From the NCBI GenBank assembly GCA_013397455.1, contig VYZB01000383.1:388743-452742 (forward strand): a stretch of 64,000 bases of DNA, read 5' to 3'. Below, one piece after another: positions 24,560 to 35,600 of the stretch (positions are counted from its first letter, which is position 1; each line of letters begins with the position of its first letter). Position numbers and translations under genes: made by a program. The DNA comes from Crotophaga sulcirostris. Taxonomy: Eukaryota > Chordata > Aves > Cuculiformes > Crotophagidae. The notes under the pieces are model-generated. The model worked only from the letters and a program-made list of their open reading frames with translations, had not been told where the DNA came from and ran no database searches.

Positions 24560-26813
24560 AGGAGGGCAAGACATGCAAGGGATGACTGAGACAGTGGATG
24601 CAGCTGTCTGTCAGCATTTCCCCAGACCCAAGGCTGCTGCAAGCTGCGACATCTTCAGTAGCTGAGCTGTCTCTCAGAGCCTGTGGCAGAATTAATTGGT
24701 AGATGGCTTTTCTTTGCTGTGATAATACTACAGCAGGGCAGCTTAAAAGATAGATTGCTGGGCTGGCATGCAAGAAGTTTCAGCAGAGGTTGACTTCATC
24801 AGGATGTCTTTTCCCTCTTTTGATCTTCTCTTAAATGGAGATACTGATATCTGCTCAGTGAAATTCCCTAAGATCTGCTGCTGGACGGCACTCTAAGATC
24901 CTGCTTATGATACCATCAAGAAGAAAATGTTCTTGGGACACCAAAAAGTCCTCCAGTGTTTTTTCAAAGTCCCTCCACACCATATCTATCTTTCCTCCAG
25001 ATGCAGGGATCTCCCACCTTCTCATTCCATGAAGTGGACGATCCAGCTTCAACCCCAAGCAAGTGGATGGAGTAAATATTCAGGTTTTTCTGTTTCCATG
25101 CTCTCTCTGATATTCAGAGGTTTTGAACAAAGAGCCTCAGTTATGCCTAAGACAGATTGCTGTGTCATTGGGTGTCTGAGGAACTAGGATACTTTGGGGC
25201 ATAAAAAAATACCTTCAGGGTTGATTTCTTACACCCTTGTGAGTCAAACAGCACTAAGTAGTGTGTTAGAAGCTGAGCTCACCTTCTCTTGTACACCTGT
25301 CTTGGCTCTCTTTTTCTTGATCTGTTTTTTTTTTTTTTTTTTCAGAGCACTCTCTCTGTTGCTGACTTTACGTACGTAAGTAAACAGTAAACCTTGCTGT
25401 TTTACCTTGGGGCTGTCTCCAAGAAGTGGGCAGCATTCCTAAAATGCTTTACATCACTGTAAAGGGGGGGAAAAAGACCAAGAAGAAGGCCAGAAAATAG
25501 AAACATCCCAGGGACTGGAAATGTTCCTATGGGTCCATATTGCCTGAGGCACCTGGATGTCCATTCTGTCTGTCTTGAATTTTCTTAAAACAGTGCTACC
25601 AGTCGGCTCTGAATCCAGGTGTGATACCTTATCCCGTAGCATTAAGTACAACATAGAACTGGAGCGGAAAGTAGCTGGAAAGGAATTCAAGAGGTTGCTT
25701 AGCCTGTCTCCTTATTCACAGACTGAATAATTAAATTATTCTTGATTTTCTATGCAGTATATAACTTTCTTTGGTGTTTCCTTATTGTTATCCAGTGGTT
25801 TGTTTCAAAAGATCATGTTTTATTCTGGAGCTGACTTCCAAGATTTTTGCTGTGATCTTGTGATATTCCTATCTTGAGAGCCTAGAAAGTAATTTAAATT
25901 TGTGGTTGCATTTTCTTTGTCCCGGGTTTTCTTCATTTTCTGCTGCAGATGATCATCTCTGTATTTCCCTGTGTTTTGCTTGAACATTCCCTCCAATGAA
26001 GAGGAAAAAAAAAATCCTAATTTTTCCGTGCTATGACAGCCTCTTAAAAGGTTGTTTGGAAGTAAAAACCCTTTCCTGATGTTTCCCCCCCCCACCCCAA
26101 TTTTTCTAACAGAAGTCACAAGCGTTACCAAGTAGAGCTTTTTATTCTTCCCAACAACTATTCTCCCTCCAGCTTTTCTTCTCTGCTGTATTGTCTGGCC
26201 TGTAGTGCTCATTCTTCTTTTCTGCTTCTTTTTCACATTGCTTGCTCAGAGTCTCATACTGCTTTCTTTGTACTTATCTATGCTACATCTTCTTATAATA
26301 TGATTAACGCTCCCTGTATCCTGGCCATACATCCCATATTCTGGATTTAAATCCTTCTTACCATCTTTCTCTACTTTAATATATCTTGTGTGAATAGCCT
26401 GCTCTTTTTTTTCGCCATAATTAAAGTTTTACTTCAATCCCCCTCTCGCAAGACACTAGTAATTTACCATCATCTTTTTATTACTTGTTTGTGCTGTTCT
26501 CCCTTTCACCTCAGGCTGATATCCCTTGTTGCTCTGTCAAATGACTCAGCACCTGGCGGGTTTATTCTTCATTTCATTTTGGAATTTGATCTGCGAGCGG
26601 CTTAGTCTGCTCACTGTTGCACATATAAGTAGTTATTGCTGCATGTTTCTCTTCACAGTAAACCTGGGACTTCTCTCAGTTTTTTCTTAGTCTACCTTTT
26701 TAGTCCTCCTGCCCAGCTCCCCTGGACCAACCATGGTCCAGACCCCATGGACTGTGAACATCCATGAAAGATACCATACAGCCTTGGAGGCTGAATTCAA
26801 GAAGAAATGAAGA
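24560..26813. other. Non-coding, pyrimidine-rich stretch
   Basis: A poly-T tract lies at 25325-25342 and a C run at about 26086-26098. Bases 25655-25715 weakly resemble an ancient CR1 tail. Bases 25.7-26.6 kb are T/C-rich on the plus strand, which opens a 138-codon lysine-rich frame on the minus strand that I take as compositional. Confidence 0.4.
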
Positions 26814-26855
26814 GTCACAGTATCACAAGGTTGGAAAGGACCTCTGAGATCATCA
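26814..26855 (-). mobile_element. CR1 LINE 3' end running into the assembly gap
   Basis: GTCACAGTATCACAAGGTTGG and the following GACCTCTGAGATCATC are the reverse complement of the CR1 terminus. The rest of the element would lie in the N run. Confidence 0.9.
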
Positions 26856-27551
26856 NNNNNNNNNNNNNNNNNNNNNNNNNNNNNNNNNNNNNNNNNNNNN
26901 NNNNNNNNNNNNNNNNNNNNNNNNNNNNNNNNNNNNNNNNNNNNNNNNNNNNNNNNNNNNNNNNNNNNNNNNNNNNNNNNNNNNNNNNNNNNNNNNNNNN
27001 NNNNNNNNNNNNNNNNNNNNNNNNNNNNNNNNNNNNNNNNNNNNNNNNNNNNNNNNNNNNNNNNNNNNNNNNNNNNNNNNNNNNNNNNNNNNNNNNNNNN
27101 NNNNNNNNNNNNNNNNNNNNNNNNNNNNNNNNNNNNNNNNNNNNNNNNNNNNNNNNNNNNNNNNNNNNNNNNNNNNNNNNNNNNNNNNNNNNNNNNNNNN
27201 NNNNNNNNNNNNNNNNNNNNNNNNNNNNNNNNNNNNNNNNNNNNNNNNNNNNNNNNNNNNNNNNNNNNNNNNNNNNNNNNNNNNNNNNNNNNNNNNNNNN
27301 NNNNNNNNNNNNNNNNNNNNNNNNNNNNNNNNNNNNNNNNNNNNNNNNNNNNNNNNNNNNNNNNNNNNNNNNNNNNNNNNNNNNNNNNNNNNNNNNNNNN
27401 NNNNNNNNNNNNNNNNNNNNNNNNNNNNNNNNNNNNNNNNNNNNNNNNNNNNNNNNNNNNNNNNNNNNNNNNNNNNNNNNNNNNNNNNNNNNNNNNNNNN
27501 NNNNNNNNNNNNNNNNNNNNNNNNNNNNNNNNNNNNNNNNNNNNNNNNNNN
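26856..27551. other. Assembly gap (696 N)
   Basis: An unbroken N run whose left edge is inside a CR1. Long open frames predicted across it are artefacts. Confidence 1.
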
Positions 27552-30500
27552 TCCTTCAGGTGTCTGTAAGCAGAGAAGAGATGACTTCAGATCAAAAATA
27601 AATGAAAGTTTAACTGTTTTATTGGTGACCAATGGACTGTTCTTTTGAAGTTAAACACTAACAGGAGCCTGAGATTGCTCAACGAGGTTCATCTTCAGGC
27701 GAAAGAGAGCTGGGGTCGTCCAGTGCAAAGGAAGCAGCAGGCATGGCAGAGGAGGACGGCATGCTGCAGCCTGCAAAGGAACCCCGTGCTGGTGAGAGAC
27801 TTTTTAAAATATTTTTTCTTGCTAATCATAGAGGAAATGGAAGGCAAAAAGGCACCAGGAGTGATGAGAATTTTCTGATTGTTACAGGTTGGCTAGTGAC
27901 CAGATGACAGGCTCTTAAATACAGATTCGGTAGTTGATATTCTTAGTGTATTAGTATAAGTACCTTTACAATTTTGAGGCTGGTTATTCATCAGCCCTTA
28001 CAGACTCAAAATTGCAAACAGAGATACAAGTCTGCAGACCTGCAGGTGTATTTTCCTGGTTGTTCAAGTCATTTGATAAATCATTTTTTAGATTTCTTTG
28101 AAGTTTGAGAGAAGTCTGCAGGTAATGGAAATCAGTCTTGATCCATCTAAATCAGTTAAGCTATGCACTTTCCTGTAATCAAAGATTTGGTGAAAATAAA
28201 CCAGAAGAGTCCTGGAGAGGTTATCTTGTACGTTCAGGGTCAGGTCATTAAGCATAAAGCTTTGCTGGCACGTATTTATCCGGCTTCTTATGAACTTATG
28301 TTGAGAAGAGAAAGAGGAGAGAAACACAGATATGGTAAAAGGGCTATAAAGTATGGCCAGTGTATATGGATTCAAAATAAGACTCTTTAAGAGACCACTG
28401 CAGCTGAGCTGAAAATCAAGAAAGGATCATACCATGAGATGAATGCAGACAAAAATGAAGAGTCCAGTTGAGTATAAAGAGATTAATGTGCACGGAACTG
28501 CAGTAGGAAGCAGTGACAATCCGAGGACATTGAATGTAAAAGGAAAATGCAGGGCAGGCTGTCTTCCTGTCGATTTGGGAACTAGGAAAAAAAAAAATGA
28601 ACTGAAAGTCATAGAAAAATTTATCCATGGGAATTTCTGGCTATGAAATGTGTCTGGTAGCTAAATATTACATTTAAGCATGAATCATCCTGCAGATTCC
28701 CCACTTGCCTGAAGCACAAAGCAGACAAGGGGAAATGCTGCAGAAATCAGTCCTTGCTTTCTTGCTTACCAGTTGAAGTTCTTTAGCACATAATTTTCAA
28801 AGAATTTCAGGAGGGCACTTCATCCATCTGCCTGCTCTGGGACAGGATATTTACCCAATCCCTTGTATGTTCAGCAGTTAAGGATCATCCAAACCCTGCA
28901 GCCCCTACCACACCATCTCTGTGTCAGTGTTTATCTGTCCTTGCAGAAAGGGAATTTGGCCAAAAGCAGCCCTGAGTCTTCTTCACTGAAAATAAAGTCA
29001 GTTATTTTTCTCATCTTCTTCTTGAAGAAAATGGAGCATAGCTGGTCCCTGTGGTTGCTTTCCCTGTACGTGGGTAGGGGTAACATTTGGTAGTTTTCTT
29101 CCCTGAATTTAATCTTTTTTCCAGAGCCTAATAGTGGTTCCTCCTGTTTAGCACCATCATTTTGAGTTCATAACCTGTTCTCTCCCAGGTTTGCTCTGCA
29201 GGCACAAACACGAGCAGCATGCTAGCTGTGCTGATATGCCATTTGCTTCTGGAAAAGCTGAGGACCTGTGTGTTTCATGCCATCCTAACCTGATTGGAAA
29301 TCCCTCTCAGAGTATCCACGAATGGTTTTTCAATTGCTGACTACATGGATATTTCACCTGGACCCTTTTTTTACTTTTGAGACTTTAGAGACACTAGAGT
29401 TAGCATCCACCGCTGCTCTAGCTGTTACACCACTTACCCTGTCACCACAGAATAAGTCTGTTTTGAGAACATTTTTTTTTTCCAATCCAAAATGACTGTT
29501 TTGTCATCCTTATTCTCTTTTTAGTCCTTAGAAGGGATTATCCCATTAAGGATCTCTCTGGCTATGGAGGAACATACCTAGGTTGTCCTAACCTGCCTTT
29601 TTAAAGGCAGGGGTGATTCTTGTTCTGCTTCTGTCCTTCACAAGAGATGTAGTTCATAAACTACGTGCAGCACTTGAAGGTGAAATTCATCAGGCTCTAA
29701 TGATTTGAGCACAGCTGAGCTATTCCAATATCCTTTAAGGGTTTTTTGTCTCATTTTCCCCATATTCATACTAGTTCATTTTAAAGGTCTTATGTGTCTT
29801 GTTGCAACTTAGTTTTCTCAGTGAAGACAAACAAAAAGGACACAATTTTTCTGGCTTCTCTGGATGAGCTTTTGTTTGCTCATTTTCTAGTTTAAATAAC
29901 AGGCTTTCATTTTCCTTCCTCTTTCTCCAATATTGACAGCATTTCTAACACCTTTTCTTATTGCCTTTTGTCTCCCCCTTGCTAGCTGTAATTCACTTTT
30001 TGCCTTACCTCTGCAGCCTCTATTGCTATGTGCTTGCTCGCTTTGTTTATATTTGTTTTCAGAAACCTTGTTTCCATTTGTGGAATTCCTTCCTGATTTT
30101 CAGCCCAGCCACATGAATATCCTTCTATCAAGTCTCCTTTGGAATTCATTTGGATCTGAGGTGCTTGCAGATAGATTTTCTTTAACTTGTTCTTGCTGTT
30201 TGCCATGAGTTTCCATTCACTACCTGATGTTTGAATTCTTTTTGTCCCTTTCTGTCTCAGAAAATCTTTTGGCAGCTAATACCCTAAAACATTTCTGCAG
30301 TGTATTTGACAAGTAGTATGTTAATCCCACCAATGGATATATGTTTTCCTGCCAATATAAAAAAAAAATAAATTTGATGTGATGCATGCAGGAAATATAG
30401 CTGCAGGATACTGAAAATATTAAGGCATCACATTGAAGCAGTGTGCGAGCCCTGTACAAGGGATGGTGAAACCTTTTCTGTCATCTTTTATTATTACTCC

Positions 30501-30669
30501 TTTGATAACTTTACTGCTGCATGTATTCTGCTCACCTGTGCTTGTCAGCATACAGCAGGTTTCTACCGGGAGCTGTCTAGAGATCCTGAGGGCAGTAAGA
30601 CACACCACCAGAGGGCCCAGAAATGCTCCTGCATCCTACTGCACAGGGTCAGACTTGGAGAACACAAAA
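27552..30669. other. Non-coding stretch, no gene seen
   Basis: No recognised coding exon. Bases 29.5-30.2 kb are T-rich on the plus strand and may be an old, decayed repeat, but I cannot name it. Confidence 0.45.
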
Positions 30670-31105
30670 GTATCACAGTATCAGTATCACAGCATTACAA
30701 GGTTGGAAGGGACCTCTGAGATCATCGAGTCCAACCTAGAACCCAACACCAACACCAACCCAGCATCTAAACCCTGGCACTGAGTGCCTCATCCAATCTC
30801 CTCTTAAACACCTCCAGGGTTGGTGACTCCACCACCTCCCCGGGCAGCGCATTCCAGTGGCCAATCACCCTTTCAGGGAAGAACTTAAGTGAGAGCTAAG
30901 ATGGTGTGCAGGAGGCAGTACTCATGTGTACAGGTGCTGTTCCTCACCTGTGCCTAGGTTGGGTGTGCTGTTGAGTCACTCTGGCCCAAGAAACGGGCTT
31001 AGCAAACTCCAGCTCCCTGGAGGCTGTTTGTGGCACCTGAGAAGTGACCCAGGGGAAAAGCAAGGCTGTGCAGGTGTGCAAATCACTGGGAGAGATGAAA
31101 ATGAG
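30670..31105 (-). mobile_element. CR1 LINE 3' end plus embedded non-CR1 segment
   Basis: Read on the minus strand: six bases (CTCATT) that fit CR1, then the 213-base cassette, then CR1 from AAGTTCTTCCCTGAAAGGG through the 3' UTR to an extended GATACTG terminal repeat. The copy is 5'-truncated almost exactly at the cassette boundary. Confidence 0.92.
30887..31099 (-). repeat. 213-bp non-CR1 cassette inside CR1 (copy B)
   Basis: Near-identical reverse complement of 16730-16943, with only a handful of differences (for example GAGCTGG against GAACCGG). It shares the same junction with CR1 at AAGTTCTTCCC. Confidence 0.92.
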
Positions 31106-32578
31106 CTGGCCTGTGGTCATAAGGGGGAGACACTGAACTGCTGCTTTGCAACAGCCACTGCTGTAGAAGAAAAAAGGAATAAGAAAGGAGTAGACTTTCG
31201 TGGCATCATCTGAAGCTGGGCTTCATGTTTGGCTGCCTGGTTAGCAGGAATGAACCAGGATCCCTGGGGAACTTCAGAGGAAGAAATTCCAGAGAACGTG
31301 ACAGGATGTGAGGAGGAATTCTGCACTGTCACACCTGAGTCCCTTATCAAAGTGTTCTCCATGCCTTCTTAGCAATAACTGAGGGCAGATAAAGGATCTG
31401 TGGTGTGAACAAAGGCTTCTTTCCTCGTCTGCCAACTGCACACCTTATTCCTGTGATCCCCAAGCACTGGCAGCAACTTGGTGCTGGAAGTGGCCATGAG
31501 ATTATGGAGACACGCTGTACCAGCGGTGGGTTCTGGCTGTGGTCTGTGCTTTTGCTTATAAGAGGAAGGAGAAATGCTTGAGAAAAGTAAGAGGACATTT
31601 GCCTTTTCAAGAAGTCAAAGGTACGGGCAAGAAATAAAAGCCTGCATTTCACCGAGGATTCAGCAGAGCCACGGCCACTGAGGATGGTTTATGGGAATGT
31701 TAGGAATTTTGTTTTGTAATTGCAACTGGCATTGGATAAATACTGGTAAATATCACCTATATTCCTGCAGGAAGGGCAGGGGAGGAGGCACGACAGGGTA
31801 CCTGCAGGGAGCTGAGCCCACGTAGCTGTAGGGGTAATCCAGGGGCTCCCTGCACAGTGTAGGGTGCATCTGCCACATGGGGAGACCTCAGGTGGCCTTT
31901 TTGGATAACAGGAAGCACAGGTGGGGTTTAGGGCTGCTCCTTCATGCTGGCTGCTCCCTCTACATTAAACTGCCCCATAGGAAAAAACAAAGTCAAGCCA
32001 GCAAATTGGTGCGAGTATGAACCCTGGGTCACATTGCTCCTGGGACAGCAAAGAAATAATTTAGCACAGTGTAGGTGTCTGTGACATCCAGCATCCCCAG
32101 AGATTTGGTAGGATGAGTATTTTAGCAGTTATGACTCAGGATGGGTGTGTGTCTTTTAAATGGGATGAGATCCCTGCAGGATAAGCCTGTCATTACCACA
32201 CGGGCAGGGAGATGCATGCTCTGCTCCTAAATCCCCAGGCTGTAGAGGGATCTGGGACCTGAGATCTTTTATTCAGCTCGCATCTGTTCAGCATAAAGTG
32301 CAGTAGCTGGGAACATGCCAAGCAAACAGGAGGTCTGTGCCACCAAGTGCCAACAGCCCGAACCTGTGAATGATTTGGGTTGTGTTCCCTGACTCTTCTT
32401 GAACTCTGGAGTTGTCTTTCCTGTGAGTGTCTCCTTCCCCCTTTCTGCCCCGGCTGCGCAAATGTGCTCAATTAGGGGTTAACTCAAACTGAATCAAACT
32501 TCATGCCTGAGGTTGGAAATGTTCCCAGGCAACTCACCACAGCCACATAGCATGGTGGGAGACAAGGCGAGAGGGGAG
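31106..32578 (+). promoter_or_regulatory. Upstream flank and presumed promoter/5' UTR of SLC15A2
   Basis: This stretch separates the last upstream CR1 from the SLC15A2 start codon. There is no CpG island and no clear TATA box close to the start. A GTTAAC core at 32478-32483 resembles a half-site for HNF1-type factors, but that alone is weak. The transcription start cannot be placed from sequence. No other gene was seen. Confidence 0.35.
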
Positions 32579-32683
32579 ATGAACGCTTTTCAGAGAAACG
32601 AATCCAAGGAAACTTTGTTCACTTATATTTCTGCAGGAGATGATCCCCCAAAAGAAGAATTCCCAGTTCAGAAGAAATCCCCG
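32579..32683 (+). CDS. SLC15A2: SLC15A2 coding exon 1 (residues 1-35)
   Basis: This exon encodes the cytoplasmic N-terminus, starting [14 protein letters not shown], which aligns directly with the start of mammalian PEPT2; that match is why this ATG is chosen. Two in-frame ATGs lie upstream (32519 and 32552) after an in-frame TAA at 32480, so an N-terminal extension of up to 20 residues cannot be excluded. The exon ends in phase 0 at CCG with donor GTGAGT. Any 5' UTR boundary is unknown. Intron 1 that follows is 3,391 bp. Confidence 0.93.
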
Positions 32684-35600
32684 GTGAGTATTACAGCTGG
32701 TTGCATTTGCTTTCTTGTCAGCTTGCTCTAAACATTGCAAAATCTCTCTTTTCTTTCCTCTGTTGTGCTCTGGCTAGAGACAAACACCCGTTCTTGCAGA
32801 GGGTTGAAATAAGCATTAACATCTCAAGGCAAAAATCCATCCACTAACCTGATTAAGTTAAGAAAGGGCAGCTTAAAAAAAAAAAAAAAAAAGAATGTTT
32901 GAGGAAAAGAGTAAGGATTTTGATTGCTGCCTTTTTCCTGAACTCTACTTTTCTTGTAGGAAAGGGCTTATTTCTCTGAAGTGGAGGGGGATGTCCTGTG
33001 TGGGAGGGAGGGAGTTGATCTGTGCATTGCCTTGTTTTGATGAAATCCACCAGGGAAGGTTCCCCAGATATTGCAGAAGGATGGGGACTGAGGACAGGCC
33101 ACTGACTTATGTGACAGAACCTAACTGTAGTGCCAGAGCCTCAAACTTCCTACTTTGGCTCTGATTTAAAGCCAGATTCAGGTGAATATTTTGGCCCCTT
33201 GGAGCTTTGAAGTTTGTACAGTTTTCAGGCTAGTTCTAGTTGAGTGCTTGACTCCTAAAAATCTGTACATTGCCCTGACTTTGGGGAGTACAGGACTTAT
33301 ATTGCATCTGCTTTGACTTGCAGGACAGGTTGATAATAATATCAACAACAACAAAAGCCCAGTGATACTGGTAATGGTAAAACTTGCTGTTAAGGGCTGC
33401 AGTCAGTCATGTCATAGCCAAGTATTTAACTCACAGTTTTAAGTACTGTGCAGACATTAACTATTGGATATTCAGAGCTCCTGGCTATATAAACGTAAAA
33501 TATAAAATATTTGGAAGGAATATATAAAGGAAATATAAAGCTTAGTCCCATTTTGCAGCTAGTCAGCAAGAAGGAGAGGTGAAAACAAGCATCACCCATA
33601 ACTGGTACTTTAAATGACCTTTCTTCTTTCCCAAGACACAAACTACCAACTTCCACAGTATCTATAAGAACTCCATAATCCTGCAGATCCCAAGCTTACA
33701 GTGGTTGCTAAGCACAGCAGACTGTCTGTGTGCTCATGAAGCCAGGCTTAGCCTCCTTGCTCTCGTTGGGGCTCTCTGCTGAGCAAGGTTCTCGCGTCTG
33801 GCTCTCCGCATGGATGAAAGCTCCCCACTTTTGGGTGCCCAGGTAGGTCAGTGACACAGTGGAGAGAGTACATGAGGATTTCTGCTTGTGCCAATGTTAT
33901 CTCATGACATCCAAGTCAGCTGAAGGAACCCCTGCTTTTCAAGCTCTGCTCTGTGTTTGTAAGCACTGACTCAGGGTGTTGGCTCAGGCTCCTGGCGGAG
34001 TCACCGCCTCCTGCTTTCCTTTCCCTGCCTGCCCTGCTCACCTGTGGGAGGTGCCCATCCCAGAGCCACTGGGAGCCAGGTTTTCTGTCACTGCTGGTGG
34101 CAGCATGGCAGGTGGTACCTTTACCTTAAACTGCTGTGGCCAGTTCCAACAGGACTTGTGTGTCAGGTGAATTCAGGCAGTAGGGTTCCTGACACCTGAC
34201 CACCTGGGTTTGAACAGTCACGCTCTGCACCTTAGATGCTGGGTTGGTGTTGGTGTTGGGTTATAGGCTGGACTTGATGATCTCAGAGGTCCTTTCCAAC
34301 CTTGTGATACTGTGATACTGTGTGATCTCCATCAAATGTTATTAAATCTCCTGAGTACTGATAGCAAGATCTGTGAAAGAGAGGAAGAAAATTATCCCTG
34401 TTATACAACTTTGCTTCCAAGTTCAGAAAATGCCTCCAACCACCCACAGGAAATATAATTTGCCTCTTGTGGCTTTTCTTCTTTATTATGACAGACTTTT
34501 TGAAGAAAGATATTCTATGTGTGCCTTTGTCTATGTGTTCATGTATTTACAGTTTATATATGGCACCGTTTTTAGACTAGTTTAAAAGCAGGACAACGTA
34601 GTGCAGTTTCCAAGGGAGCCCACTCTGTCTTACAAGCCATATGCTGAGCATGATGATTTCAGATTAAATAGTAAATGAAATGGATAATCACATATTTACT
34701 CTAGCAAAGCAAAGAGGCTAAAGGTTTCTTCATAACATGGCAGCCCATAAATAATGAAAGAAAAATTTATGTAAAAAAAAGAACAGAAATATTTGTCTTT
34801 AGGGAAGCTGGGTTAAGTAACAGAAAGCATTTCTTTCTTTTTTTTTTTTTTTCCCCCCAGACAGCCAGTCCTTTCTGTTTTGTTGCTTTTGTGTAATGTT
34901 CAGCAAGACAGCATCATTAAGAGTCTTCCAAACTTGTTGCCATTGCTTTGGGAATCCAAATAAGCTCAAGTCTCTTGGTGGTAAAATAAACCTGAATAAA
35001 CACATCTATTTTGGTACCTGTATTTGCCTCTGGGACTCTGCAAAGAAATACAGGAATTTGTTATTTCCGACACGAGGCATGGAAATGCATATGAAGAGTT
35101 GATCTCCCTTCTTTGCCTACAACATGGCTATTTGAAGCCTCAAAGATAAATGCAATTGTTAATATCCTTCTCTCCCCAAGTGTGAGGTCAGCCCCTCTCC
35201 CCCTCTGATTGCCAGAGGCTGGGCAATGCTGGGAAATGCTTTCCCTGTTGTGAGGCAGTGGAGCTAAGCAGCTGGAAGCCGCTTAGCTCAGACCACAGGA
35301 GGGTAACAAGAGGGACGGAGGCCCATGCAAGATCTGCCAAGACTCATCTGTTTCAATTCTTTGTATTTCACTTGGAAACTGCTGATTTTAGCTGGAGTGA
35401 ATTCAGGGCCAGTGAAAGAGAGGCCACGCTCAGACAGGTTTGACAGTCCCAAAGCTATTTTGTTCGTTTTTGATTAATAAATTGAATTATCTGTAGCTAT
35501 GCCAGCATTCTTGGAATATGATGTGGATTCCATGCCTGAGGGAGTGCTGGACACAGGGCTGATGGTCTGCTTCAACAAACGAGGTGGAGCAGTTCAGTGC

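Noticed and set aside
24855..25187. Minus-strand frame with a plausible-looking WRDFEKTLEDFL segment, and a plus-strand MPKTDCCVIGC that hints at a THAP start
   Set aside because: Both are short and end without the rest of any domain; probably chance.
25820..26236. 138-codon lysine-rich open frame on the minus strand
   Set aside because: It lies opposite a pyrimidine-rich tract, which explains the lysine and arginine content; no known family or splice context.
26807..27632. Open frames of about 260 codons on both strands
   Set aside because: They run through the N gap and have no real sequence content.
1..32000. EAF2 exons upstream of SLC15A2
   Set aside because: EAF2 is the upstream neighbour in mammals, but I recognised none of its exons. 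It may lie beyond the window or I may have missed short exons.
34838..34860. Strong-looking splice acceptor (long T run then CCCCCCAG) in SLC15A2 intron 1
   Set aside because: The sequence after it lacks a conserved or PEPT2-like exon and has no matching donor nearby in frame.
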